DNA of 64,000 bases from Escarpia spicata (GCA_963995525.1 OZ023210.1:21683913-21747912); one strand, 5' to 3'; shown: positions 47,500 through 59,716, counted from the first letter of the stretch. Numbers and translations are program-made. The notes: generated by a model not told the origin, from the letters alone.

Positions 47500-47890
47500 G
47501 TGCATTACAAAAAAGGCACGACAACGCCTGTTCTTCCTCAGGACATTCGGCATTGCTCGGGAGATTATGATACGGTTCTACCGCGCAAACATTGAAAGTA
47601 TCCTCACTTTCTCGAAATTTAGTATGGTTTGGCCGCGCAACGGCTAGAAGTTACCGTGAAGGGCGCATCTACAATCATTGGGCGCGAGCTGCCAACCATT
47701 GAATCTATTTACCATGCTCGCTGTGCGCGAAAATCCAAGAGCATTGTACGGGATACTACCCAACCAGACAACCATCTCTTTGAACCTTCCCTCTGGCAAG
47801 CGCTATAGAAGTATTAAGACAAGGACCACTAGACTTAAAAAACAATTTTATCCGCAGGCTGTGAGATACTTTCTTCAGTCTCTTTAGATT
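47500..47890 (+). pseudogene. LINE reverse transcriptase C-terminal fragment
   Basis: Plus-strand text across two frames reads FLRTFGIAREIMIRFYRANI then ESILTFSKF, then LPTIESIYHARCARKSKSIV, then LPSGKRYRSIKTRTTRLKKQ and FYPQAVRYFL. This is the conserved end of L2/Rex-type LINE ORF2 proteins (thumb and tail). There is one frameshift near 47780 and at least one stop near 47648. No catalytic core. Confidence 0.7.
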
Positions 47891-48063
47891 TTATGTCGCC
47901 ATGTTAAATTATTTATTTATTATTTGATTTGATTAATTTATTTATGTATTTATTTACTAACTTAAATCAATAGATGTACGCTTGTCTTAAAATGTGTTGG
48001 CAGTTGGCCTTGGTTTAAATTTATACTAGTTTTAGCATAGTTTTAGAATGTTTCTGATTGTAT

Positions 48064-49262
48064 CAGACCTGCCTACCCCAAAAACTTCCTGTCAGTAATC
48101 CATCTTCCCATTTACACTGATTTTCAGGAATATACGCTTTCTGTCAGTAATGCAGAACCACCATGTCAGATATTGTCACCGGGGGGGGGGGGGGGGGGGT
48201 AGCGACAGGTCAAACCCATTAGTTACGCTGTCATCAACATCACATACAATATGATAAATGATAGACGGGGGGGGGGGGGGGGTAGCGATGGACCAAAATC
48301 ATTACATTACACTGGGTCAAAACCATTAGTTACACTGTCATCAACATCACCTACACTCTAGCCTACTCAACTCTAGTATGATAAATGATAGACGGGGGGG
48401 GGGGTAGCGACAGGTCAAAACCAGCAGTTATGCTGTCACCAACATCACCTACACTCTAGCCTAATCAACTCTAGTATGATAAATTATAGACGGGGGGGGG
48501 GGGGGGGTAGCGATGGACCTAAACCATTACATTACACTGGACCCAAACCATTAGTTACGCCGCTGTCATCAACATCAGCCAACACTCTAGGCTCTAGCCT
48601 ACTCAACTGTAGAATGATCAATTATAGACGGGGGGGGGGGGAGGGGGTTGCGACAGGTCAAAACCATTATACTTACGCTGTCACCAACATCAGCCAACAC
48701 TCTCTATCTAACCTACTCAACTCTAGAATTATCAATGATAGACAGGGGTGGGGTGGGGTAGCGACCGACCAAAACCATTACATTACACTGTCATCGACAT
48801 CGCCTACACTCTAGTGACTGTATGATAGGCTGTCAATGATACACTAAACTCCTTAATAAATACACTAACTTAGTCTTAGTACAGTCAGTTGGCCTAACAC
48901 TACAAGTACAACACTCACAAAATTTTTGCATTACACGTTTCTTTTCGGTTGGCGGTGGCGTCGTTTCGCTGTCATCCATCATTTCGTGCAGCGTGACTTC
49001 GTTTTGTTTGATCGCGGAAATGGCAATTTGTCATAACGTTATTTCCTATTGGTTAGATTACGACCAGACTCAGCGAATGAAAAACCATGTCACAACTTGC
49101 TGCATACATATGTTGCCACCTGTTGAATATAGTGGAAACTAAATTGTAGTGATTGGCAAACATGGTGACAGTCCGTAATATTTTCATCCCTCGCCGTAAT
49201 ACCGTAATTTGAAGTGACTTTCCGGAATGATTCCGGACAATCCGGAATGGTAGGCAGGTCTG
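48064..49262. mobile_element. 1.2-kb non-autonomous DNA transposon carrying a poly-G minisatellite
   Basis: Perfect 14-bp terminal inverted repeats, CAGACCTGCCTACC at 48064-48077 and its complement at 49249-49262, are flanked by a 6-bp direct repeat TTGTAT (48058-48063 and 49263-49268). CAG...CTG termini recall hAT-type elements, but those make 8-bp duplications, so the superfamily is left open. There is no transposase ORF. The interior is mainly a tandem array (48180-48790). Confidence 0.75.
48180..48790. repeat. Minisatellite of six about 110-bp units, each starting with a G-run
   Basis: Units start near 48181, 48268, 48394, 48493, 48630 and 48745. Each has 8-19 G followed by TAGCGA(C/T)(A/G)G, then (A)CCATTA, TGTCATCAACATCA, CACTCTAGCCTACTCAACT and TATGATAAATGATAGAC before the next G-run. 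The array lies inside the element at 48064-49262. G-runs of this length favour quadruplexes and polymerase slippage. The 112-codon ORF at 48476-48814 is an artefact of the array. Confidence 0.9.
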
Positions 49263-49279
49263 TTGTATATTTTGTGTGT

Positions 49280-49312
49280 GTATGATGGGGGGGGGGGGGG
49301 GGGGGGGCTGGG
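49280..49312. repeat. Poly-G tract
   Basis: A run of about 21 G after GTGTGTGTATGAT, just outside the right end of the transposon. Proline-rich minus-strand ORFs over it are artefacts. Confidence 0.9.
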
Positions 49313-50087
49313 AAAACAAACGTGTATGTATGTTGAAGCCACAAGAATTACCAAGAATTACTCGTACATTTTAAATGTTACTTGGTAATAAATAGTCTGA
49401 TTCTGAATAAAAGAAATATAACCGCTACATAATTTTGAATGATTTCCTGTCGTCGCCTAGCTAGAAACCCATGATACGAACAGTATACAACACTATCGAT
49501 ACAAACAACTTCAGGAGATAGTGTATCGCCTGTGCTCAATATGGTTTATTTGAACGCTGCACTTCGGGATGTGAGAGTCAACTAGCCACGATACCCCCGG
49601 GAAGATGGTGATATGCCATATCATACGGCATACGTCGATGATGACGATTTTACTAGCACTAACATACATTTTCTGAAAGGTACTTGTCAAAATAGTATCG
49701 TAACATCAACGAAACCATACGGACCATAAAAACATCCAAAGAAGAAACAACCGTGCTAGAGAGGACTGGCGCACGACACTAAAGTTTGTAACAATACTTG
49801 GGAGCATCCAAGGCGTGACACAAAGGAAACAGCTAGGAGCTGTAGCCCTCTGGAAACTCTGGTCTTGTTGGATCAGACACCAACAAGTGTCAAAAAGGCT
49901 CAGGCTGCGATTCTGCAACACATGTATGTAGCCCCTGTCGTTTTAAATTACATGTTCCAAACTGCTACCATTTAAACCCAGGGATGCTGGCAATAACATT
50001 TTAGTTCAAATATCCATTTAATTGCTATACTTTAAAAATATTACAACATTAAACAAATAATTATTGTCATATTGTTAACTTACTTAC
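49313..50087. other. Intronic DNA, no gene seen
   Basis: No supported ORF or repeat apart from short AT-rich runs. A 71-codon minus ORF (49706-49921) is unassigned. Confidence 0.5.
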
Positions 50088-50294
50088 CATCCGTTCCGTA
50101 TACTTCCACTTCGCAAAGAGAGAGAACTTCAGGTGTAGTCAAATTATGTCTGATTTTGATAACACTGCCGATTGCTCCTGGTCGACAGGGAAACCGTCTG
50201 GTCTCACCTTCTTTCAGAGAAGGGCCTATGGCTTCGCATATGGTAACGTTATTCTCATTATGTGCTTCTATGACGAAATCATGAAGCCTCTCCC
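50088..50294 (-). CDS. F-type lectin exon B, unit 2
   Basis: 207 nt, phase 1 at both ends: GCAAACAG acceptor, GGTAAGT donor. It encodes GERLHDFVIEAHNENNVTIC, then IGPSLKEGETRRFPCRPGAI, GSVIKIRHN and LSLCEVEVYGTDG. The junction with 51663-51893 gives RADNWGER, the full RxDx4R motif. It is one of the most conserved exons of the array. Confidence 0.92.
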
Positions 50295-51662
50295 CTGTTT
50301 GCAATAAACAAATGAATAATACTTCATGGAAATACAATGTGAGATCAGAAATACACGATATGTTCGTACTTAGGTGACACAGGACACAATTTAAAAAAGA
50401 CACAAGTGGAGACATATTCTTATTAATAAACAATTACAGAGGGTGAGGAATACTAAGTATGTGGATGTTACATTCGATCACAACCAACTACGATTATGAA
50501 TGTTGTTCAAGTTATTGCTGATGACACATTCACGTGATTTATTAGGACATTTCTGGTAATACCATGATCTAGTTTTTATAGTTCCATTGTGTGATAACTT
50601 TATGTATAAAATACGCGTATGTATGCAACACTTTTGTGTCAAGGATCTCCAGACTGACATTCAACTACTAGGGTCTTTGTTAGAGAGCAGTAGAACATTA
50701 GTGTTAGAAATAGCTTTGTAGTTGTTTTTTGTCTTTTTTGTTTTGTTCTCTTGGGCCTAGCACTGCCTTATGCAGGGTTAGGGTCGGGTAGCCTCTGGCA
50801 TAAGAGGTTAAGAGCGAACGATGGTAGCCTGCCGGCAGCTCCACCACAGTTAGGGTTTATTAGTAGGGTGTATTTGATATATTTTGTAGGAGGTAGGTTT
50901 TTCTTTTTAAATGCCAGACCTTCCAAAATAGTGGCAGAATAATCAGATATTGATTGTTGCCACTTAACGGAAGAACACAGAAATAACTAAACAAAAAAAT
51001 GCTTTCACATAATAAAATATGTAATGTGACATGAGGAGAAACACAAATTACACTTTTATCACTATGAATTTGACCATGAGTATCACTTAAAAACAATACA
51101 AAATGCAAATAACAAAACAAAAAATGGCAAATTGTTGCCTTCAACACTAAAGTGAACAAGAAAGCTCTCGTTGAGATCTATATGTTGGGTGAATTAAAAC
51201 GCTCTTAATTAAATATTTTGATGTGATATATGCCAGAAACCTAAATGTTTTAATTCTCGAGAATCTACCATATGTATATAGGTATATGTATGTATTACAA
51301 AACATGTTGTAACTCCATCCAGTACGTGTGACTAACAAGCGCAACCAAGTTTGCGATTCTTTCCGACTTACCCAAGTAGACAACAAAACCAACTACAATT
51401 ATGAAAGTTGTCAATACGCTTTCGATTTATGCAATTATTACAGTAAGCAATTGCCGTACCAGCAATACAACAGTTTACATTGACTGATATACGTGGGGTA
51501 TACATTATGTCGGTTTTCTCAGTAGAGAAACCTCCATTCTGGTACCCATGACTTTATTCACTTTAACGACACTTTTCTCATGCAATGAGAATTGGTACTT
51601 GAAACTTTGTTTAGACGAAGCATGTTATTGTATGACAACGACACGTATTTGGACTAACTCAC
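50295..51662. other. Unit-2 A/B intron
   Basis: 1368-bp intron. The 5' part (51370-51662) is homologous to the unit-3 intron. A GC-richer block at about 50748-50860 (CACTGCCTTATGCAGGGTTA, GGTAGCCTGCCGGCAGCTCC) looks like a small inserted repeat, possibly a SINE, but I could not identify it. No gene. Confidence 0.55.
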
Positions 51663-51893
51663 CCCAATTGTCTGCTCGGTTAGTTATGACCACCTCCTTG
51701 ATCAAGTAGACGACTTTCAGGTCCACTCGCCACCAAGCATTTGTTTTACCGTTCTCTGTATGAGTGCAGCTTCTGCGGCCCATCTTGGGGTCTTTATTGC
51801 CATCCACCGCTCTTGAAGAAACACCCCCATACTGTGTTGAGGACATCGATGTAGGTTTCCGAAGAGCCAGATTTGTTGTAAAATCCGTGTTCA
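51663..51893 (-). CDS. F-type lectin exon A, unit 2
   Basis: 231 nt with a GTTGCAG acceptor and a GGTGAGT donor, phase 1. It encodes TTNLALRKPTSMSSTQYGGV, SSRAVDGNKD, RRSCTHTENGKTNAWWRVDL and VYLIKEVVITNRADNWG. The CTHT His, the Arg and the Asp are all present. The His-Arg gap is 27 residues (one more than the classical 26) because of an extra residue in the loop before WW. With exon B at 50088-50294 it forms a complete and probably functional domain. Confidence 0.92.
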
Positions 51894-52279
51894 CTGCAAC
51901 GAATCACACAACACTAATACACTCTACATAAACAGAAACAGGTTGGATGAACGGTTAAATAGGTTTTGCTGGCATTGCAACAAAAGGGAAATGCACGCTA
52001 TGGTAAGAATTGCAGAACCGCAATTCTGCTCAGAGATACCAGCAAAACAATCATACTGAGCCGACTCAAGCACAGAGTTGTTCTTGGAAAAAAACTCGCA
52101 AAATTTCGGCCGAAAAGGAGCTGTCTTCAACACAATAAAATTGTAGTGGCAATGTAAGTTAATTTTAGTCCGGGAAACTAAGTAGCTTTGTGATAATAGC
52201 ATGTTGTATGTTATACTAGACAACAATAATTGCTCATGTAGCTAACAATGTCATATATCAGAAATCCAGCAGTCATTAA
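51894..52279. other. Intronic DNA, no gene seen
   Basis: Short AT-rich interval between exon A of unit 2 and the 3' end of the long CR1-like element. ORFs on both strands overlap here without recognisable domains. Confidence 0.5.
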
Positions 52280-52538
52280 AAAAAATTAACAAGATTTAAC
52301 AAGATTGCCATCCAGAGAATTAACTCTAGATGGCAGGTGGACAAGGAAGTCCTTTGGCTTATCGAGAGTCCAATCCTTTTATCTACATATATCCAGCCCT
52401 TCTGAGGTGTGTCGATTTTATTTTTAAACATATTCACACTACTAGCACCCACACAATCATCAGATAATCTGTTCCATTCATTCACAGTCCTTTGTGAAAA
52501 TGAGAACTTTCTTACGTCTAATCTACACTGCTCCTTTA

Positions 52539-55085
52539 CTAATGTAACTTCATGTCCTCTAGTCTGTCTATCTTTCTTAACTGAATTTTCTTTTTAAACG
52601 CTTCTATCTGAACTCCTCTCAATCTCCTGGTCTCTAGTGTTGTTAAACCACATTCTTTTAGGCGTTTTTTATAACTAAGATTCCACAGTTTTGGTATCAT
52701 TTTAGTCGCTCTCCTCTGTACTCTTTCTAGCATATCTATGTCCTACAATATTCTAAATGAGGCCTAACTATTGTTTTGTCTAGCGGTATTATTAGTTCTT
52801 TTTCTTTATATGCTATATTTCGCCTAATCAATCCAAGGATTTGATTTCCTTTTGAAGCTGCAATTCCACACTGCTCTGAAACCTTCATGTCAGCACTAAT
52901 TGTCAGCCCTAAGTCTTTTTCTTTTACAGTAGTACTTAGTACAGTTCCCCCCATTGTATATTCTACATATTCGTTCCCATGTCCTGTGTGAAGGCATTTA
53001 CATTTCCCAAAATTGAACAACATTTGCCACTTTTCAGACCATTTGATCAACTTGTCAAGATCATCTTGTAAATGCTGTCTATCTCCATCACTTTTAATCC
53101 TTCTAAACACTTTTGTATCATCTGCAAATTTCAACACCTAGTTAGCTATATCATCGTCCAAATGGTTTATATATATATATATTAAGAATAATATAGGTCC
53201 CAGTACTGTGGAACCCCACTCAAAACTGATTTCCAGTTTGAAGCCTCCCCATCAACAACTACCCGTTGTCTTCTGTCAATCAGCCATTTTTCTATCCAGT
53301 TAATTATACCATTTCCTATGCCATGGGCCTTTAGTTTAAGCAGTAATCTTTGATGTGGCACTTTGTTGAAAGCGTTTTGAAAATCTAAGTAGATGATATC
53401 TACTGGTGGTCCCTCGTCTACCCACTTAGTGATATCTTCCAAAAAACATAACATATTTGTTAAGCGTGACCTTGTTTTTAGAAACCCATGTTGAAATGAG
53501 ATGGGGTTATCAAGTTATGTTTAGCAATAAAATCCACCATGTGATCTTTAATTAGTCTATCTAATAATTTACAAATCACCGATTTTAAACTCACTGGTCT
53601 ATAATTATTTGACTTATTTCTTTAAATAATGGTATAACGTTTGCTTCTTTCCATTCTAAAGGAACCACTCCCTCTTCTAATGACAAGTTCAAAACTGTTG
53701 CAAGCGGTATGCTAATTTGTTCTACAATTTCCAATAGTAGTTTGGGTGGAATACCATCCACTCCAGGTGATTTATTATCCTTCATAGCCCTAATTTTCTT
53801 AGCTACCATTTCAGGGGTTACAATTAACTGTCTTAAATAGTCTGATTCTGCCCCCTTGAACTTAGCCTCTGGTACTGGCAGTGAACTAATGTCTTCTCTG
53901 ATAAACACTGAACTAAAACACTCATTCAGGTCTTCTGCCATTAAGAATCCCTCTGATATTATATTTCCAGCACTATCTTCTAGAGGACCGACCTTATCCT
54001 GAACTTTCTGTTTGCTTCGAACATACGCATAAAACTCTTGCTGTCATGTTTTATATTACAAGCTAATTTATGTTCATAGCTTCTCTTTGAATTTCTAATT
54101 TCAGCTGTAGTTTGGTTTATTGTTTCTTTATAAAGGTTGTAGTCTTCGTCATTTCCAGTACGTCTACACGACTTCCACATCATTTGTTTATACTTAATTT
54201 TTCTAATGGCTTCTTTCGATAAGTGTTTCTTTTTGGACCGTTTCCCGCGTTTTTTTAAGGGAAAAAATTTGACGATGATGCATTCAATTTCACTCGTTAA
54301 GATATTCCAGCATTCTGTTGCTGTCTTATTCTTCAGTGTGTTATTCTAGTCTATCTTTGCTAAATATTTCCTTATATCCTTATATTTTCCTTTGTGAAAA
54401 TTTCTCCTGTACTGCTTTTTACTATTCCTTTCTGATTTTACTTTGATGGTAAAATGTATTTGGTTGTGATCACTATTCCCCAGTGGCTCACATATCTTGA
54501 CATTGTCAACTAATTCATTCTGTGAGGACAAAACTATGTCTAACACATTCTCTCCCCTAGTTGGTTCTAGCACATGTTGAGAAAGGAAACTATCTTGTAC
54601 TAAAATTTAAAACTTGCGGTCCTCACTACCCATACTCTGTAGAGATTTCCATTTTATATGCCCATGGTTAAAATCCCCCATAATAACACAGTCCCGTTTG
54701 CTCACTTCCCTTATAGCGTTTTCTATTTTTTCATTCTCTTCTATGCTTATGTTTAGATTTCGATAAACTAATCCAACCGTTAACGTTGAGTTTCCTGTAA
54801 CTATGTTACACCAAACAGCTTCTTCGCAATCTGCTTCTCTCTCTAATTTTATTTCATAAGCCTAGATAGATTCTTTAATATATAAAATAACTCCACCTCC
54901 CCTTCTTCCTATTCTATCTTTCCTAAACATTACATATCCTGTCAGACCCAATTCAGCATCTGATATATCGGTGGTTGCCCATGATTCGGTTATACCTATT
55001 ATGTGAGGGTCAATATCTTCTACCATAATGTTTAGTTCATTTCTTTTGTTTACTATACTCCTTGCATTTAAACAAACACATTTAT
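52539..55085 (-). pseudogene. CR1-like ORF2: AP endonuclease and reverse transcriptase
   Basis: Endonuclease blocks, in order: CLNARSIVNKRNEL, DPHIIGITESW, GYVMFRKDRIGRRGGG and CEPLGNSDHNQIHFTIKV (SDH near 54475). RT blocks: EMVAKKIRAMKDNKSPGVDG, IPPKLLLEI, LDFQNAFNKVPHQRLLLKLK, then LKFADDTKVF with catalytic FADD at about 53117-53128. Thumb and tail: VKEKDLGLTISADMKVSEQC, HLEYC, MLERVQRRATKMIP, LKECGLTTLETRRLRG and a terminal WNRLSDDCVGASSVNMFKNK. Stops and frameshifts fall roughly every few hundred bases, so the copy is dead, but all domains are present. Confidence 0.85.
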
Positions 55086-55244
55086 ATCAAGCTTCAGAAC
55101 AGTTTTCCAGACTGTTCTTTGCTGAATTATTTGTGCTGTCTTTATCTATGCCTCCAGTTTCAGGCTTCTCTGCGAGTCCCCCCTGCAAATCTATTTTAAA
55201 TAGATGCAACCTTTCCCACTGTCAACAGATCGCAGCAGATTCTC

Positions 55245-56527
55245 TCAGAATACTGCTGCCCCCTTTCCACTTAGATGGAGGCCATCTCTCATGTACATAT
55301 CTTCTCTCCCAACAAAGTACCCCCATAAATCTATGAATCCCACGCCCTCTTCTTCACACATCTGCTCAACTAGTGCGTTGATCGCCATCCTCTTACAGTT
55401 TCTGTATGTTGCCCCCCTTCCTCCCATTACTGGCAAAATTCCTGAGAGAACAACCTGTTCCACTCTTGTCTTCTTTAGCTTCCTCACTAAATGTCTGTAC
55501 TTCTGAACTATCCAAGTTGTTCCCTCCTTGTCTACATTATTTGTCCCTACGTGTACTAGTATAGACCCTCCCTTGCCATGCCCCAATACCTTCTCTACCC
55601 TTTCGGTCACATGCTCTATCCTAGCCCCCGGTAGACATACAACAACGTCCTTCCCCTCGCATATAGTCTTGTCTGTTTTTCTCAGAACTGAATCGCCCAT
55701 AAACACTATCTCTCTTTTCTCCTTGCCCCCTCAATCACTGTCTTCTCTCCTGTCACATTCTCTTCCATTCCCTTCTTTCTTGTCGTGTTTTCTCGTGTCC
55801 CCTTTCCTCCTGTCATCTTCTCTTCTAGCACATTTACTCTCACTTCCTTTCGTCCCTTCATCTTTCCTCCCATCACATTTTCTTCTCTCCTCTCCCATCC
55901 CTTTTCCCCGGCTACCTCCTTCACTACAGTCACTTTCTCCCCTTTCACCTTCACGCCTGTCATGTTTTCTGATTTTTGCTGAACACTCTGTCTTCTTCCA
56001 TCAGTCTTCTGTCTCACAGTCTTACCAACTGCCTCTGTGGTATCTACCTCTTCACCACCTATATCGCTGTTGTGTCTCTCCTCATTCTCTACAGTCTGAC
56101 TACCTGTTGATCTATCCCCACTGACCCGTTTTCTTTTCCTCTGCCGAACACTTTTCCTCCGTCCCTCTGTCTTCTCAATTTCTTGTTCCTTCACACCGGT
56201 CACCTTCCCTCCTCTCAGTCTCCTTTCTTCAGTCTCCATGTCACAACTCTGCTCCTTCTGTGTTGTAAAATTCTCAACTCTCTCTCTCTGCGTCATCCCT
56301 CTCTGCTCCATCTATTTCTATGTTGAGTCTCACCTCCATCTCCTTCACTATATCCGTCAACTTACACATTCCACCCTCAAACACCCCATACACCGAAAGG
56401 TGAATCCGTCATCTTTGGTCTCTGCCCATGATTTTGGACAGCCAGACAACGCAAAATCCACCCAGCTATGGCAGTCTTTGCAAACTAAGTGTCGTTTTGC
56501 CCTGAGTTGCCGCTTGCAAGGTGCCAT
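55245..56527 (-). pseudogene. CR1-like ORF1: PHD-type zinc finger, charged linker, SGNH esterase
   Basis: The likely start, ATG at 56527, leads to a finger-like region: APCKRQ, HLVCKDCHSWVDFALSGCP and GFTFRCMGCL, a C-x2-C...H...C-x2-C arrangement like the PHD finger of CR1 ORF1. After a frameshift comes a Lys/Glu-rich linker of about 200 codons (56311-55706). After another shift at about 55706 an SGNH/GDSL esterase begins: FMGDSVLRK (catalytic Ser of GDS), ILVHVGTNN (GxNN block) and MRDGLHLSGKGA (Asp-x-x-His block). All four signature blocks are readable. Esterase-bearing ORF1 proteins are known from CR1-group LINEs, where the domain may help nucleoprotein formation. The 198-codon plus-strand ORF here is a shadow. 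Confidence 0.8.
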
Positions 56528-56640
56528 ATCAGAATTTATTTATGTTCAAAATAGTTTTTATAGTCTTTGAAAAGACTTTTCTGTGTATAATTTACACCAG
56601 ATTGTTTAGGTTATAGTTAGTTATATTTGTTAACACACAG

Positions 56641-57079
56641 TGACACACCGTGCCTTACCTAGTTAAATGCAGGATTAAGTCATGCAGACTTGTGATTTTA
56701 ATGGCTGGAGCCATATATTTATGGACACGGTATTGGAATATGACAAAATTAACTTCTTTAGATACCAAGTTACCATCATATTACTTCCTGCTTTTTATCA
56801 CGTATACTAAGTCCAGAGATGGTAGGTAGATAGGATTATTTGTTATTTATGCAAATAGTTCAATTTTGCGTAAACTGTAGAATGGATCCTACTGAATAAA
56901 CTGTATATTTATTTGTTTTGGCCAGAGCCCTCGTTTCGTCAGAGTGTGGTGGCTTACAGAATAATTCTTTGTGTAATGTATTAAGAATAGATGAAGACAG
57001 AGAAGATGGTTAAATAGAAATCATAAATCAGTCTCCTCATTTTGATGATGAATAGTTAACTAATTATTTACAGAAGAAT
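56641..57079. repeat. Old dispersed repeat fragment
   Basis: 56820-56910 (TAGATAGGATTATTTGTTATT, then TATGCAAATAGTTCAATTTTG) is the reverse complement of the 5756-5850 text and related to 730-810. Non-coding. Confidence 0.45.
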
Positions 57080-58280
57080 CATAATACGTTTTTTGTGTTG
57101 GGTTTAAATTGCCAGAGCTTAAATACAAAACATAACGAAATTAGATAAAGATGGATAAAATAATGGATATGAAATAAGTGCGTTTTGTTTGCAAGAAAGT
57201 TGGCTTGCCGATGAATATGATATTTCATCATTTCAAACAGAGCGATATACGTTGATATGTAGGCAAATTATGTAGTGCACACACCGGTCTAGCAATTTAT
57301 TTAAGTAATAAATATAGACACAAAACAGTCTATGATAACTCTAACATTTGGGATGGGCAATATATTGTAATAACATGCTATGAAGAACAACAATTATTCT
57401 TAGAAATATATATATACACCACCCAAAGACATCATTGAAAACTACTGAATATATATTGACGATTTTGCTACACGACCCTAACAGTACAGTAAATCGTTTT
57501 GACGGTCCATATATCCGAAAGTAAGTAATATTGTAAATATTGATTAGTAACTGGCTAAAGGCCATCAAACTTTCACTAAATGTGATATTTCATATGCCTC
57601 AAAATAAAATTGAAATCCTCTTGTTGGAAATAAATGGGGAAAACATTGATTGTGTAAGTGACTTAAATTTTTGACGTATTACATTAAATGATCATTTAAA
57701 ATGGCAGTCATGTTAATAAAATAAGTAACAAAATAAGTAAAACAATTGGAATTTTGAATAAACCACAAACCAATTTACCACAAAGCATATTATTTATTAT
57801 GTATACACGTCACTCATTCTTCCTCATATCAATTATGGTAATCTATTATGGGGTCTCCAAGCACATCGTGTGCTAATTTGCAAAACAACAAAATTATGTT
57901 AGTAAATATAATGCACATACAGATCTGATTTTTAAGATACTCAAATTCCTAAAACTGGATATTTATAATATGCAGCAACTTAAATTTTTATTATAAATTA
58001 GTCAACGACGACCTACCGGAATATTTATGTTGCATCCCTTACTTATGCAATTTCGAAATCCATCACCACTACATACAAGGAATAAATAACCTGTTTATTC
58101 CCAGATGCAATCAAGAATACGCAAAACATATATGACACAACATACTAGAAATAGTTAACAGTACCCCAAGAATTATGATTGATAACAGTAATACACATAG
58201 TTTACCTGGTTTCATCATTTATATTAAAAACTACTTAATTATGAAATATAAATCCAGTTGCATTATCTATAATTATTGTG
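57080..58280 (+). pseudogene. CR1/L2-group LINE, internally deleted
   Basis: Plus-strand text begins as an endonuclease (LNCQSLNTKHNEI; later AHTGLAIYLSNKYRHKTVYD). Near 57590 it jumps to the post-catalytic part (NKIEILLLEINGENIDCVSD, MYTSLILPHINYGNLLWGL). It ends with the C-terminal DIYNMQQLKFYYKLVNDDLP and EYL. The RT catalytic core is missing. The tail matches the LINE family at 25.4 and 37.1 kb. Confidence 0.75.
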
Positions 58281-59716
58281 TATGTAGCACATAGTAGTAC
58301 ACGATATGTTACGTAATTATGTATTAATTTTATTTGGTTTATTTATTATTAAAAGTAGGCTTCCATGTTAGCGACATTTCATGTCTTAATAGGAGTCTCC
58401 TCGACTATCACATTTATGTAAACTATTTCAATTTGTACATTTGTACATGTATGTATATGGTCAAAATAAATATGTTTGTCTGTCTGTCTGGCTGACACTG
58501 CCATTCTTTTTTAAGCACACGTATATTTATAATTCTTGCAAATCCATATACATTCTACTGCGCAACGATCAGAGCATTTTTCTAAATGTTTGGGGCTTAA
58601 TAAGAAATGTTGTAATGTGCGAAAAAACGTGTGCCTTATCATTGTGCAGAGACGTTTGCTGAATGCAACATTCAAACCCTTATTTGTACAAGGTAATTAC
58701 TCCCAAAGATATATATTTCCAAATGCAGAAATTTGAAAAAAAATTATTTTGGAGAAAATGGCCATCAAAGATTGCATAATAGATTTGATTATTTTATATC
58801 GACATGCTTGATCCATGGATACAGTCATATAGAGGTGTGTAATTGTAATACAATTGAACATTATTGATAGTAAACATACAAAGCTATCATAATACGGAAG
58901 AATTTTTTTTATAGTATTGATGTGATATTAATATTAGAATCATACTAAAAACACCATCTTTAACTAAAATATGGCAATCATCACCAATCACAAGACCACA
59001 CAACTGTTGTGTGCACTAGAACGACAACATAGTGTTGTTCACAATGGTATAAATGTATCATATTAGTGGTTTATATTGTTGTCTATCGTGTAGGAGTGAA
59101 CGAAAAGGCAACCAGGAACTTCATGCTTGTTAATGCTAGCACAGCTTCAGAAGTAGTATATGCATGTCTCATGATTGAAGAATGCTAAGTTCCTATATAG
59201 GAATGACTTCTGCAAGAAATCAATAGTGAAATCCAAAACCAGGGTGTATCAGTTGATGTTTAAACGTTACTCCTTTCTATGCTCTTCATAATAGTAAACC
59301 CTCACAATCTTTAACTTGATACTGCCATTAACAACATGGGTTTCGTGATCCACAAAGTTAACCCGGTGTGTTTTAACAGATTTAAATCTTTAAATCTTGT
59401 ATCGGTGTGTTTTTATTAAAAACACAAGTTGCTTAGGTTGCATGGTTTTATTTCATAATTACCTCATGAGGATAACTGTCAGAAATACATTAGTTATTCC
59501 CAATGCCCTGGATGAGGACACTACTGTCATCGTCAAGACCCATCAAAGGTCATGCGATTATCTACCTGGCTGAGCAACTCATTTACTCAAGAGGTTTATA
59601 GTCGGAGTGACACAAAAAGACCAAAATACGACCGTATTACAGATGTCATCATCATGGAAAATGGTGATCTGTTTTGGTTCCACATGTTCTACAAATTGTG
59701 AATTGTTGGGTCATCA
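58281..59716. other. Intronic DNA with a repeat fragment, no gene seen
   Basis: 58795-58910 is the reverse-complement relative of 3800-3920. ORFs at 58441-58736 carry no recognisable domain. Confidence 0.45.

Larger units (their letters stand above)
52280..56640 (-). mobile_element. Near-complete CR1-like LINE (about 4.3 kb)
   Basis: Two ORF regions on the minus strand, in the usual order (ORF1 then ORF2), end at short tandem ATCTTGTTAA-type units (AACAAGATTTAACAAGATT on the plus strand, 52288-52308), as CR1-group 3' ends do. The 5' limit is uncertain beyond the ORF1 start at 56527. Further copies of the family are at 33985-34295 and 59717-60440. The element sits in the 9.4-kb intron between exon B of unit 1 and exon A of unit 2, in the same orientation as the gene. 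Confidence 0.85.

Noticed and set aside
48476..48814. Gly-rich 112-codon ORF
   Set aside because: It arises from the G-runs of the minisatellite units.
50748..50860. GC-richer block resembling a SINE or tRNA-derived sequence
   Set aside because: No A/B box pair, tRNA fold or poly-A tail could be recognised.
55528..56124. 198-codon Ser/Pro/Leu-rich ORF on the plus strand
   Set aside because: It is antisense to the Lys/Glu-rich linker and esterase of the CR1-like ORF1, where zinc-finger and SGNH motifs support the minus strand.
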